DNA of 64,000 bases, from positions 274,810-338,809 of the forward strand of contig NZ_LWDV01000007.1 of the NCBI RefSeq assembly GCF_001693735.1, in the 5' to 3' direction. Origin of the DNA: Orenia metallireducens. GTDB lineage: Bacteria > Bacillota > Halanaerobiia > Halobacteroidales > Halobacteroidaceae. The position numbers were made by a program, and so were the translations under genes. Numbering within the stretch: position 1 is the first letter of the stretch; every line of letters begins with the position of its first letter. Shown one piece after another: positions 27,383 to 36,201 of this stretch. The notes beneath the pieces were generated by a model. That model saw nothing but the letters and a program-made list of their open reading frames with translations, searched no databases and was not told the origin of the DNA.

Positions 27383-29503
27383 TTATTTAAATAGGGTCCT
27401 ATAATAATCTTCCATAACTTTTCTTAAATAATCTATCAGTTCCTCTTGATTACCTTCTCTAATAACGTTATGAAAATCTTTATTTTCAATTATAGAAGCA
27501 CTAAAGCTACTTATTAATTGAATCTCTTCAGAGATAAGCTCCTTTGGTGCTAGCAGAACGATAATCCTATCAACCTCTTGCTTTAAATTATTAGGACCTG
27601 ATAATAAAATTGCTTCATCTAATATAACCAATCCTATAAAAGGTTTTTGAATCCCATCTGTTCTGGCATGTAATAAAGTAAGTTTCATCTCTGGGATTAT
27701 TGTTGATCCCTTTTCTTCACGAGCTTTTAGAGCATTATATACTGCTTTAGAGTCAGTATTAAGGGGGATAAAATCTTTCTTACTAACCTCTTTAATAATC
27801 TGGTCATAATTTTTAATAGCTATCTTCTTAACCTTTACATTCTTTAAGATACTAATAATATCATTGGATATCTTAGCCATAATCTCTAATTCATCTTCTA
27901 TTCTCTCTTCTTTCTTTAATTCTCTTTCTGTATCCCTTTCTAAATTAGCCATCTCAATCTGCCTTATCTTTCTTTTAATTCTTTGAACCTCTTCTGGCAA
28001 TAAGATAGGGGATACTACAACTAATTTATCTTGATAATTATCAATAGGAATAGTTGATATTATAAGGTCAATATCTTCTTGACCTATCCTATTCTGTTCT
28101 AAAGAGAAAGCAGATACTTCATCAACTATCTCTAAATTTTCAATTGTTTTTTTCAATCTAGTAGATAAAATTTTAGAACTTCCAATACCACTAGAACACA
28201 CAAGTAAAACTTTGACTTTATATCTATTTACATTTTCTACTGCTGCAGCAATATGCATTGTAAGAAATCCAATCTCTGAATCAGGTATACTGGCTTCTAT
28301 TACCTCTGCTATCTTATCAGCTGCTCTTTTAGTAGCAGAGAATATATCACTATACTCTCTCTTCAAATCAGCCAAGATTGGGTTTCTAATTTCCATCCCC
28401 AATTTAATTCGAGAAATTGCAGGTTCTAAATGAGTCACTAATCCTGATATTAAAGTAACATCATCTGAGATTGTTACCTTCAATTCTTTCTCTACTTCCC
28501 TTACTAATATACGAGCTAATTTTATAACTTCAAGCTTTTCAATAGCTAAAGGTTCTCCATCAAATTCAAGTTTGTTCATTAATTTTGCACCTTTTAAGTG
28601 CATAGCTATATAAGCTTTCTCTTCTATTGGAATTATCAAATCAAATACCTGTTCTAATTTAGTAGATAGTTTTTCTGCAATTTCATATTCTTTAGTCGAT
28701 TTTAATTTATCTAATTTATCCTTATTAATGTATATCTTCTCTCCAGCTTCCAACCTATTAATAGCTAAAGATAGATGGATTATTAATCCTATATATGAAG
28801 TATTTACCATATTAAATTTAGCTTCTTTTAAAATCTCATCAACTGTTTCCTCTAATTGAGAAAATATATCCATATTCATAAAACCTAATATCTTATCTCT
28901 AATCCTTGCTGCTATAGTCTCTTTGTCAGCAATCTTATTCTTTAGGTTATTACGAATTAAAGTTAGGATATCTTCTTTTTCCATATTAGCATATAAAAAA
29001 TCAATTATAGCCTTTCTAAAGGAGGCCTCTGATCCCTTTAAATAAACACCTACACCTTGTTTTCTAACAAGAGAAAGTCCTCTTTCCTCAAACCATTTAG
29101 CTACTTTATTTAAGTCATAACTAATAGTAGCTTCAGTTACTGCTAATTTATAAGCAAGAGCAGTTAATTTTTGAAAGCGATCTGATAATAGAAATTCCTC
29201 AATAATATAAGTATATCTTTCTTGTGGAGTCAAATCCTTCTTCTCTGATATCTCCTTTAAATTCTTCTGAGCTTCTTCTAAAAACTCTTTTTTGCCTTCT
29301 ATAGAAATCCCAACTCCTGGCTTTGATTTTAAAGTCAAGTTAAACTCTTCTAAGACCTTTCTTAAGCTCGATAACTCCCTATTAATAGTTCTTTTGCTAA
29401 CACCTATCTCATCTGCTAACTCTTTTATAGTAACAACATCAGATGATTCTATTAAAATGGCAATAATTTTTTTCTGCCTAGAAGATAGATTATTTAACCT
29501 CAT
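27383..29503 (-). CDS. mtlR: Mannitol operon activator MtlR (PRD-containing, PTS-regulated)
   Basis: 706 residues from the ATG at 29503, which has AGGGGAG upstream. Domain order: HTH (RQKKIIAILIESSDVVTIKE) and a second helix-turn-helix (TALAYKLAVTEATISYDLNK), then PRD1 and PRD2 with His residues (GLIIHLSLAINRLE, AMHLKGAKL, LVTHLEPAISR, FLTMHIAAAV). A IIB-like domain with the Cys in LLVCSSGIGSSK and a C-terminal IIA-like domain with the His in TLLHARTDG complete it. Phosphorylation at these sites tunes activity (family knowledge). The gene lies between mtlA and mtlF, and a candidate operator lies upstream of the mtlA promoter. Confidence 0.94.
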   Translation of the reverse strand: MRLNNLSSRQKKIIAILIESSDVVTIKELADEIGVSKRTINRELSSLRKVLEEFNLTLKSKPGVGISIEGKKEFLEEAQKNLKEISEKKDLTPQERYTYIIEEFLLSDRFQKLTALAYKLAVTEATISYDLNKVAKWFEERGLSLVRKQGVGVYLKGSEASFRKAIIDFLYANMEKEDILTLIRNNLKNKIADKETIAARIRDKILGFMNMDIFSQLEETVDEILKEAKFNMVNTSYIGLIIHLSLAINRLEAGEKIYINKDKLDKLKSTKEYEIAEKLSTKLEQVFDLIIPIEEKAYIAMHLKGAKLMNKLEFDGEPLAIEKLEVIKLARILVREVEKELKVTISDDVTLISGLVTHLEPAISRIKLGMEIRNPILADLKREYSDIFSATKRAADKIAEVIEASIPDSEIGFLTMHIAAAVENVNRYKVKVLLVCSSGIGSSKILSTRLKKTIENLEIVDEVSAFSLEQNRIGQEDIDLIISTIPIDNYQDKLVVVSPILLPEEVQRIKRKIRQIEMANLERDTERELKKEERIEDELEIMAKISNDIISILKNVKVKKIAIKNYDQIIKEVSKKDFIPLNTDSKAVYNALKAREEKGSTIIPEMKLTLLHARTDGIQKPFIGLVILDEAILLSGPNNLKQEVDRIIVLLAPKELISEEIQLISSFSASIIENKDFHNVIREGNQEELIDYLRKVMEDYYRTLFK

Positions 29504-29541
29504 AATATCTCCCCTTTTTATACTTATAGAGGAAAAGAGGG

Positions 29542-29575
29542 TAAAGTAATGAGTTGGTACCAACTCATTACTTTA
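29542..29575. repeat. Perfect 34-bp palindrome between mtlA and mtlR
   Basis: Positions 29542-29558 are the exact reverse complement of 29559-29575; the centre is GTTGGTACCAAC. It lies 34 bp after mtlA and 38 bp before the mtlR start. No T-run follows, so an mRNA processing or stabilising hairpin between high-expression mtlA and low-expression mtlR is as likely as a terminator (inference). Confidence 0.75.
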
Positions 29576-29609
29576 ATGTATAATCCCCTTCAATTCTTCC
29601 ATAAATTTA

Positions 29610-30995
29610 TTATACTACTTCTGATTTTTCAGCTTTTAATCTCTCTACAAGTTCATCATAAACTGGATTATTTAAGAAGGTCTCAATTGGGATATACTCC
29701 TTACCAGGAGCAGATTTTTTAGCTCTATCCAATAACTCTTTATGGACAATTACAATATCAACATCTTGAGGAATTTCATCTACTGCAGAATTGTCTACTT
29801 TTATATCCAACCCTGCCTTTTGAACCTTACTTCTAACTTGTGAAGCCGCCATAGCACTAGATCCCATACCTGCATCACAGGCAACAATAATTTTCTTTAC
29901 TGATACAATATTACTGTCAGGAATAGATACTTTCTTTCCTTTTAATTTTCTCATCTGCTCAGTAGCACTCTCTAAATTATCATTAGTACTATTTGTTGAT
30001 GCTTTTAAAAGTGTAGAAGCAACAAAGAAAGATACTGCTGTAGCTGTAACAACACCTGCTATAACTCCGAAGAAATTCCCTTTAGGAGTCATTGCCAACA
30101 ATGCAATTATACTTCCTGGAGATGGACTAGCAACTAAACCAGCACCAGTTATAACAAAGGTAAATACTCCAGTTGCCCCACCAGCAATTACTGCTAACAG
30201 TAAAGAAGGTTTCATTAAGACATAAGGGAAGTAAATTTCATGAATTCCTCCAAAGAAATGAATAATTGCTGCTCCAGGTGCAGACTCTTTAGCATTACCC
30301 TTTCCAGCTAACATATAAGCTAATAGAATACCAAGACCAGGACCAGGATTTGTTTCTAATAAGAAGAAGATGGATTGACCTAATTCTTTAACTTCATTTA
30401 CACCAAGTGGACTTAATACCCCATGGTTAATTGCATTATTTAAGAATAATATTTTAGCTGGTTCAATAAATAAAGAAGCCACAGGTAATAATCCAGCATT
30501 AACTATTGTGTGTACTCCAGCTGCTAGTACCTTATTTAAAGATAAAACTACTGGTCCAATTCCTAAATAAGCTACTATAGCTAGTATCATTCCTATAATA
30601 CCTGCAGAAAAGTTATTAACTAACATTTCAAAACCAGATTTAACTTTTCCATCTATCATCTCATCAAACTTTTTGATTACTAAACCACCTAATGGTCCCA
30701 TAACCATTGCACCTAAGAACATCGGTATATCTGCTCCTACGATAACTCCCATCGTTGCTACTGCACCAACTACTCCTCCCCTAACATCAGCAACCATCTT
30801 ACCTCCAGTATAACCAATCAATAAAGGTAATAAATAAGTAATCATCGGTCCAACCATAGAACTTAAGTTTTCATTTGGTAACCAACCTGTTGGAATAAAT
30901 AAAGCAGTAATAAATCCCCAAGCAATAAATGCACCTATATTCGGCATTACCATCCCACTAAGAAAACGTCCAAATTTCTGAATTCTTTGTCTCAT
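29610..30995 (-). CDS. mtlA: Mannitol PTS enzyme IICB component
   Basis: 461 residues. The membrane IIC part (about 1-345) has many hydrophobic helices, the motif [15 protein letters not shown] with the sugar-binding Glu, and [13 protein letters not shown]. The IIB domain at about 365-455 has the phosphorylated Cys in [15 protein letters not shown]. The IIA part is separate, encoded by mtlF. It imports mannitol as mannitol-1-phosphate. First gene of the operon. Confidence 0.97.
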   Translation of the reverse strand: MRQRIQKFGRFLSGMVMPNIGAFIAWGFITALFIPTGWLPNENLSSMVGPMITYLLPLLIGYTGGKMVADVRGGVVGAVATMGVIVGADIPMFLGAMVMGPLGGLVIKKFDEMIDGKVKSGFEMLVNNFSAGIIGMILAIVAYLGIGPVVLSLNKVLAAGVHTIVNAGLLPVASLFIEPAKILFLNNAINHGVLSPLGVNEVKELGQSIFFLLETNPGPGLGILLAYMLAGKGNAKESAPGAAIIHFFGGIHEIYFPYVLMKPSLLLAVIAGGATGVFTFVITGAGLVASPSPGSIIALLAMTPKGNFFGVIAGVVTATAVSFFVASTLLKASTNSTNDNLESATEQMRKLKGKKVSIPDSNIVSVKKIIVACDAGMGSSAMAASQVRSKVQKAGLDIKVDNSAVDEIPQDVDIVIVHKELLDRAKKSAPGKEYIPIETFLNNPVYDELVERLKAEKSEVV

Positions 30996-31119
30996 TGATA
31001 TTCCTCCCTAAGTTAAATTTATAGATAGATTTACTGTCAAACAACACTTCAACTCTTTGATATTATATTGTTATTTTCTTATTCACTTATTATCTTATTA
31101 GCTTGTTCAACTTACTTAT

Positions 31120-31148
31120 ATCATACCACCAGGGTATATTAGAGACAA
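31120..31148 (-). promoter_or_regulatory. sigma-A-type promoter of the mtl operon
   Basis: Minus strand TTGTCT (31143-31148), 17-bp spacer, TATGAT (31120-31125). The predicted leader to mtlA is about 115 nt. The weak -35 fits an activator-dependent promoter. Confidence 0.65.
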
Positions 31149-31164
31149 GGAATTCAATTTAACA

Positions 31165-31191
31165 TAATGTCAATATATATTAATGACATTA
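31165..31191. promoter_or_regulatory. Candidate MtlR operator
   Basis: Inverted repeat TAATGTCA-N11-TGACATTA, centred about 30 bp upstream of the mtl -35 box. This is where an activator such as MtlR would bind; MtlR sites in Bacillus are also TGNCA-type dyads (from memory). Binding is inferred. Confidence 0.5.
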
Positions 31192-31563
31192 CTTAATATA
31201 AAAAAGATAAATTTACAGATAAATTGATTGAAAATTACCAAAACTATACAATTAAGGATTCTGGTTGACTCAACAAAAATTTATTGGAATATTATTATTT
31301 ACCTTAATATACTTAGTAGTTAAGTAACATATTAAAATTATAGACAGAGTAAACTATCTATTAAGAGTACCTCATTAAATTCAAATAAACTATCAATCTT
31401 AAAAAGATGTCCACATTTACTAGTGACAATTTTTAATATCATCTACCTAAAAACTAGTTAAATTATATATATTTAATTTAAATTTATAACTTAGACTTGC
31501 TCATCATTAACACTCTATAGATATAGGCTAAACAAAAAGATTAATTATTATTTATTTAACCTT
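31192..31563. other. AT-rich non-coding stretch
   Basis: About 370 bp upstream of the mtl operator. No open frame of note, no RNA motif and no clear repeat. It separates the mtl operon from the terminator of the small gene at 31637. Confidence 0.4.
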
Positions 31564-31593
31564 AAAAACAAAAACCAGTCCAAAATAGACTGG
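31564..31593 (-). terminator. Intrinsic terminator of the 100-residue protein gene
   Basis: CCAGTC (31575-31580) pairs with GACTGG (31588-31593); on the minus strand TTTTTGTTTTT follows. About 45 bp past the gene stop. Confidence 0.85.
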
Positions 31594-31636
31594 GTCTTTC
31601 AATATCTTTATATTATTTCTTAACATAAAATTTTCT

Positions 31637-31939
31637 CTAGTCAATAATAAATACTTCTCCATTTTTATAGGTTATTTTTAATTTTCTATCTTCTGCCACC
31701 TTATCGATAAACTTCAGTTCAATAATATCATCTATAGATGGTAGTGAATCTAATGGTTTAAGCCATCCATTCTCTATAGAATATATACCCTTTTTAGGGA
31801 CAAATCTCAAAGATATACCATAAGTTTTACTAGATGTCTTATTGATTACTTGTAAGGCCTCTGCTAAATCATTATACTCTTGATGGAGCTGATCAATTGC
31901 CTCAAGATTTTGACTAATCTGTTCATCATAACTACTCAT
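31637..31939 (-). CDS. Conserved-looking small protein of unknown function
   Basis: 100 residues, no signal peptide or membrane segment. The first 35 residues are a predicted helix or coiled coil (EQISQNLEAIDQLHQEYNDL); the rest looks like beta strands, ending ITYKNGEVFIID. It has a ribosome binding site (GGAGGAAG) and its own terminator, so it is very probably a real gene. I do not recognise the family. It stands between the mtl operon and cdaA without operon partners. Confidence 0.6.
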   Translation of the reverse strand: MSSYDEQISQNLEAIDQLHQEYNDLAEALQVINKTSSKTYGISLRFVPKKGIYSIENGWLKPLDSLPSIDDIIELKFIDKVAEDRKLKITYKNGEVFIID

Positions 31940-32234
31940 TATTTATTCTTCCTCCTTTACTCTCCAACAATTATTTTATAATTTCTGTTCAAAACTACCT
32001 CCTCCTTTAATTTTATCAAAATTAAATAGTAATTACTATAATCTAAAGTGTTTAATATTCTTCATGGTTGATTATAATAAGAGATATTAAAATCTACCAC
32101 TATAATCAACTTATATTATTTAAGAATCAAAAGTTTGTTTCTGTTGAAGAAGTGCTCTGCTTAGTTATAATAGTTTTACATAAAATATTTATATTAATTA
32201 TATATAGTATGAATAAGTAATTTATAATTTATCG

Positions 32235-32987
32235 TTAACTAATCTCTAACTCTTCAAATTTTGTAAATAATTTTTCTTTTAATGTAAATTCATCTAGACC
32301 ATATTTAATCTTTCCTTCATAAGTAGTAGAAACTGTCCCTGTCTCTTCTGAGACTATTACCACAAAAGCATCAGTCTCTTCAGTTATTCCAATAGCTGCT
32401 CTATGCCTTGTACCTAAACTCTGTCTCAACCTCTGATCCTTGGTTAGAGGTAAAAGGCAATTAGCTGCTATTATCCTATCTTTATCTATGATTACAGCAC
32501 CATCATGCAAAGGACTTTTAGGGGTAAAGATATTGACCAATAATTCTGGTGATAATTTTGCATCTAATTCTACCCCTGTATCGATTATATCACGTAATCC
32601 TGTACTTCTTTTCAGCACAATTAATGCCCCTATCTTATCACGGCTTAACCTCATTACAGTTGCTACCAATTTATCAATATAGGTCTTAAACTTATCCTTT
32701 CTTATTAAATAATTAAGCACCTTTCCCCTTCCAATCTGCTCCAAAGCTCTGCGTAGTTCAGGTTGAAAAACAACTGGAAGAGCAATTAAAACAAGAGTCT
32801 TTATTTGATCTAGTAAGGAATTAAAAATTTTAAGCCCCAAAACCTTACTAGCAAACCTAATCAAAAATAATACCAATACACCATTTAAAAGCTGAATAGC
32901 CCGTGTTTCTTTGATTAAAGTAAAGAATTTATAAGAAACCAAGATTGTAACTACAACATCAAGAAGGATTATAATGTCAAAATCCAC
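32235..32987 (-). CDS. cdaA: Diadenylate cyclase CdaA
   Basis: 250 residues. Three N-terminal membrane helices (about 1-75) are followed by the DAC domain with the DGA motif (LHDGAVIIDKDRI) and the RHR motif (GTRHRAAIGITEETDAF), the two signatures of c-di-AMP synthesis. In most Firmicutes cdaA is followed by cdaR (YbbR) and glmM; here cdaR is absent nearby and glmM lies about 7 kb away. It is monocistronic here, upstream of an AT-rich gap. Confidence 0.95.
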   Translation of the reverse strand: MDFDIIILLDVVVTILVSYKFFTLIKETRAIQLLNGVLVLFLIRFASKVLGLKIFNSLLDQIKTLVLIALPVVFQPELRRALEQIGRGKVLNYLIRKDKFKTYIDKLVATVMRLSRDKIGALIVLKRSTGLRDIIDTGVELDAKLSPELLVNIFTPKSPLHDGAVIIDKDRIIAANCLLPLTKDQRLRQSLGTRHRAAIGITEETDAFVVIVSEETGTVSTTYEGKIKYGLDEFTLKEKLFTKFEELEIS

Positions 32988-33112
32988 GATCTTCCCCTCC
33001 CTACCTTACCTTATATTTTATCCTTTTTGACTAAAATAAACCAAGTTATAAGAATATTTTTCATTTTATTTCACCTACTTATTAGACTGAAGGTTAAAAT
33101 TAATAAAGAAAT

Positions 33113-34233
33113 CACTAACGTTGCATTGTTGAAAATAATCAAATAAGATTAAATACTATACATGCTATTTATAACTTAAAATTTAAATAGGACGAATATC
33201 CTATTAGTAAATTTAATAAATCAAGTCAAGAATATAACATTAAATTAAAAATATAGAATAAATTTCTTTGATGAATTAAAATTAATCCAAATTAAACAAG
33301 TTTTTTAAAGTCAGTGGCTATTTAGCCATATATACCAACTAAATGTTCTTTTAACACATGAAAATATTGAATATTTTATTTTTTGAATAAGCTTAAGCAA
33401 AGTGCCTTTAAATTTAACTTCTTTCTTAATCACCTTTAAAATTAAAAATAGAATTAAAGCACTATAAATCTGGATTAAAACAACATTTCTATTTTGTCCA
33501 AAGAATCTTTTTATCTTTAGATGTTGCTTAATCCATTTAAAGAATAACTCTATTTCCCAACGTTTTTTTATATGACTTTGCTATAATATGAGCTTCCAAA
33601 TCAAATCGATTATTTAAAATATCAATTATTTTTTCTTTGTTATCTCTATCAATTGTTTTAACTCTAACTAATCTCATTTCATGTTTCATTCTAGTTTTAG
33701 AAGTATGATCACCAAGCATAACATCAGCATCTAGTAAAATATTTGATTCTTTATCTTTGGTGTTTAAATCTACAGGATTAATGATTTCAATTTTAGTATT
33801 TGACTTTACTCTTGTTACAAAATAAATCCTGAAAAATTCCAACAAATATTTGATAATTTCTGCTTTCGTTTTTTCGAGATAATTGAGATTCACTTATCTT
33901 TAGCAAGACTTTATTTAGATTTTTATTGTTTGCTAATTCAAAAAAGTCTTCTAAGCTATCTTTTTCTGTAAGGTTGTAACAAGTATAGCAAATGTATTTT
34001 AGTTGTTAGCTTGTGTACTTTATAGTCTGAATTATATTTATTGGCTAGATCTCTGAAGAAATCCTTATCGATAATATCTAGAAATTTGTTTAAAAGTATA
34101 GTACAATTATTCATAAATTGATTCTCCTTTGATTTTATGGATTTTTATACTGGGCGGTACTCATCTATTTAATCAAAGGAGTTTTCTTTTTGCAATATAT
34201 TTTTTGTATAATTATTTAGATGCAACGTTAGTG
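33113..34233 (-). mobile_element. Defective IS4-like insertion sequence with intact ends
   Basis: The ends are perfect 14-bp inverted repeats (CACTAACGTTGCAT at 33113-33126 and its complement at 34220-34233). Outside them lies a 9-bp direct repeat TAAAGAAAT (33104-33112 and 34234-34242), a target duplication. At 1121 bp the element is shorter than usual for the family (about 1.4 kb), because the transposase lost its middle part. The flanking duplication being perfect suggests a fairly recent insertion of an already defective or later-decayed copy. Confidence 0.88.
33311..34114 (-). pseudogene. IS4-family transposase, internally deleted and frameshifted
   Basis: The N-terminus starts at 34114 (MNNCTILLNKFLDIIDKDFF) with AAAGGAG before it. 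A shift near 33965 moves the frame to NLTEKDSLEDFFELANNKN. After SESQLSR the part with the first two catalytic Asp residues is missing, and the sequence resumes at FRIYFVTRVKSNTKI. The 118-codon open frame at 33537-33893 is this middle piece. Another shift in a run of seven A near 33565 leads to the C-terminal Y-K-K-R-W-E-I-E-L-F-F-K-W-I-K signature with the catalytic Glu. With the missing Asp residues it cannot be active. Confidence 0.85.
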
Positions 34234-34339
34234 TAAAGAAATATAAATTTAAATTATATTTTTTTGAAAGAATATGAAGGATAAAAGCGATTTTTGTCTA
34301 ATTAGATATTATAGAAGGAAATATATTGTCAAATAACCA

Positions 34340-34368
34340 TTGTTAATTATTAATTACAAGGTTATAAC
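34340..34368 (+). promoter_or_regulatory. Promoter of the riboswitch-chemoreceptor operon
   Basis: TTGTTA (34340-34345), 17-bp spacer, TATAAC (34363-34368). The predicted start, about 34375, lies a few bases ahead of the riboswitch. Confidence 0.55.
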
Positions 34369-34380
34369 AGTAATTAAATA

Positions 34381-34466
34381 GAAAGGGCAAACATACCAAA
34401 AGGTATGGACGCAAAGCCATGGGTCTAAGGATATAGTATTTATATCTATGATTGCCAGGTTGCCAT
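34381..34466 (+). promoter_or_regulatory. Cyclic di-GMP-I (GEMM) riboswitch
   Basis: Conserved pieces in order: AGGGCAAAC, stem ATACC/GGTAT with an AAAA tetraloop-like turn, GGACGCAAAGCC, ATGGGTCTAAGG, a variable P3 hairpin and the closing ATTGCCAGGTTGCC. These are the hallmarks of the c-di-GMP-I aptamer. A rho-independent terminator follows at once. GTTGCCA (34459-34465) can pair either with the 5' arm of P1 (GGCAAAC) or with TGGCAAC (34482-34488) inside the terminator. Ligand binding should therefore favour termination, making an OFF switch (inference). Confidence 0.93.
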
Positions 34467-34473
34467 TATTTGA

Positions 34474-34500
34474 ATCCATAGTGGCAACTATGGATTTTTA
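34474..34500 (+). terminator. Riboswitch-controlled terminator
   Basis: ATCCATAG (34474-34481) pairs with CTATGGAT (34488-34495) around TGGCAA, followed by TTTTT (34495-34499, the last stem T included). The loop is the partner of the alternative antiterminator pairing. Confidence 0.9.
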
Positions 34501-34581
34501 TGTTTTCAATTTCAAGATAATTCAATAAATTATGAATTACCCAATAGTTCTATTTATTAAAGTAAAGGAGGTAGATATTTT

Positions 34582-35724
34582 TTGAAACTTCAGTTAAAAA
34601 AACAGCTATTATCTAAAGTAAACTTGATGATACTTGTGATAATATTAATTAGTTTTTCTTTAGTAATAGTTAGTTTCACACAAGAACAGATTGGTAGAGC
34701 AATATTTCAAACAATAATCTTGGCTGTTTTAACTTTTTTGGGGTTATCTAGTTTATTTAACCAGCTTAATAAACCCCCCTCAAAATCAACAAATAATTTA
34801 CAATCAAAACTAACAAAATTTATTAATGGAGGTAACAAAATAACTCAATTAATAGTTGAAGTAGATGATGATGTAGATGACTTAACTAAAACATTTAATC
34901 AAGTAATACTAAATCTACAAGAAACTTTAAGTAAAATAGTTAAAGAAACTGAAGATATTGAAGATACTTCTCAATTATTAAAAGAAGCATCTAGTGAAGG
35001 AAATATAATAATTGAACAGGCTATTGACACTATCCAAAGTATCTCTACTGCTATAGAACAAATTTCTGCTAGCAATCAAGAAATAAGTATCTTTTCTGAG
35101 CATACAAGCCAAGCTGCTCAAGAAGGTAAAGAAGATATTGAAAAAGCCATTGAACAGATTGAAAGTATTAAACTAGTAACCCAAAATTCAACAACACATA
35201 TGGAAAGGCTTAATGAAAAAACTGGACAAATAAACCAAATTGCTGATCTTATTACTAACATAGCAGATCAAACAAACCTTTTAGCTTTAAATGCAGCTAT
35301 TGAAGCTGCACGGGCTGGAGAACATGGAAGAGGATTTGCTGTTGTAGCTGAAGAAATTAGAAATTTAGCTGAAGAAACTGCTGGTGCAACAGGAAAGATC
35401 ACTGAATTAATTAAAGATATTAAATTAGAAACTAATCAAGCTTTAACTGCATCTAAAAATGGGAAAGATGAAGCACTAAAAGGGCAGACGATTATCACTC
35501 AACTTGGTAATAACTTTAGTAAAATTTTAGAACAGATTGAAGAGACTACTTCTCAAATTCAACAAGCAACTGCTGCTACAGAAGAATTAGCTACAGAAAG
35601 TGATGAAATGGTTAATATGACTGATGGAGTTAAATTAATTATGGATGAAATCATCAATTCTACAACTTATATGTCCGATAGTTTACAAGGGTTATACCAA
35701 ATGATAGAGGAGTTTAAAAATTAA
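34582..35724 (+). CDS. Methyl-accepting chemotaxis protein without periplasmic sensor
   Basis: 380 residues. Two adjacent membrane helices at the N-terminus (about 12-32 and 42-60, [16 protein letters not shown] and [16 protein letters not shown]) have almost no loop between them, so there is no external ligand domain. The signalling domain carries the CheA/CheW-binding hairpin tip [20 protein letters not shown] followed by [14 protein letters not shown]. No HAMP is evident. It starts at a TTG with AAAGGAGG 10 bp ahead. Expression should depend on c-di-GMP through the upstream riboswitch. It is followed by a small STAS-like gene in the same operon. Confidence 0.92.
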   Translation: MKLQLKKQLLSKVNLMILVIILISFSLVIVSFTQEQIGRAIFQTIILAVLTFLGLSSLFNQLNKPPSKSTNNLQSKLTKFINGGNKITQLIVEVDDDVDDLTKTFNQVILNLQETLSKIVKETEDIEDTSQLLKEASSEGNIIIEQAIDTIQSISTAIEQISASNQEISIFSEHTSQAAQEGKEDIEKAIEQIESIKLVTQNSTTHMERLNEKTGQINQIADLITNIADQTNLLALNAAIEAARAGEHGRGFAVVAEEIRNLAEETAGATGKITELIKDIKLETNQALTASKNGKDEALKGQTIITQLGNNFSKILEQIEETTSQIQQATAATEELATESDEMVNMTDGVKLIMDEIINSTTYMSDSLQGLYQMIEEFKN

Positions 35725-35766
35725 ATTTTAATATAAATTATTAATAATTTCAAGGAGGAATTGAAA

Positions 35767-36129
35767 ATGAAAAATTATGATCTAAAATATGATGGTGGAA
35801 AAAATAGAATTTACATTACTTTTAAGGATAGCTTAAAAGTTGATGAAGCAAAGGCATATCTTAAAGACCTAAAACAATTAATTACTACAACTAAACCAAA
35901 TCTTACTGTATGTCTTGATGTATCTTGTGATCCTGTCCACTCTAAAGAGGTAGATGCCCTCTTTAATGAAGGACGACAAGCCTTAGTAGAAAAAGGGCTT
36001 AAAGGCATAGGTACAGTCATGTCCAAGTCATCAATTGCCAAAATGCAAGTAAAAAGAACCCTTAAAGACTTAAATAATAATATTTTTGCAAGTAAGACTG
36101 AAGCTGAAAAGTACCTTGATTCACTGTAA
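35767..36129 (+). CDS. Small SpoIIAA/STAS-like protein
   Basis: 120 residues, soluble. An alternation of strands and helices (IYITFKDSLKVDEAKAYLKD, then LTVCLDVSCDPVHSKEVDAL and GLKGIGTVMSKSSIAKMQVK) resembles the SpoIIAA-like/STAS fold; the resemblance is structural and weak in sequence. The ATG at 35767 is chosen over an upstream TTG because AAGGAGG is 8 bp ahead of it. 42 bp after the chemoreceptor gene, before a strong terminator, so it belongs to the c-di-GMP riboswitch operon and may work with the receptor. Confidence 0.6.
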   Translation: MKNYDLKYDGGKNRIYITFKDSLKVDEAKAYLKDLKQLITTTKPNLTVCLDVSCDPVHSKEVDALFNEGRQALVEKGLKGIGTVMSKSSIAKMQVKRTLKDLNNNIFASKTEAEKYLDSL

Positions 36130-36143
36130 AATTACATATCGAT

Positions 36144-36186
36144 AAAAAAAGGGGAATAATGATTTAAATCATTATTCCCCTTTTTT
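36144..36186. terminator. Bidirectional terminator between convergent operons
   Basis: A perfect 30-bp palindrome (36151-36180, arms starting GGGGAATAATGATTT), with seven A on the left and six T on the right. It can stop both the chemoreceptor operon (plus) and the NRPS gene (minus). Confidence 0.95.
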
Positions 36187-36201
36187 AATATCCTTTTAAA
36201 A

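Noticed and set aside
33560-33572. Run of seven A in the transposase as a programmed frameshift site
   Set aside because: The element lacks catalytic residues and has another frame break, so decay is the simpler explanation.
33537-33893. 118-residue open frame as an independent gene
   Set aside because: It is the middle piece of the broken IS4-like transposase and lies between its intact inverted ends.
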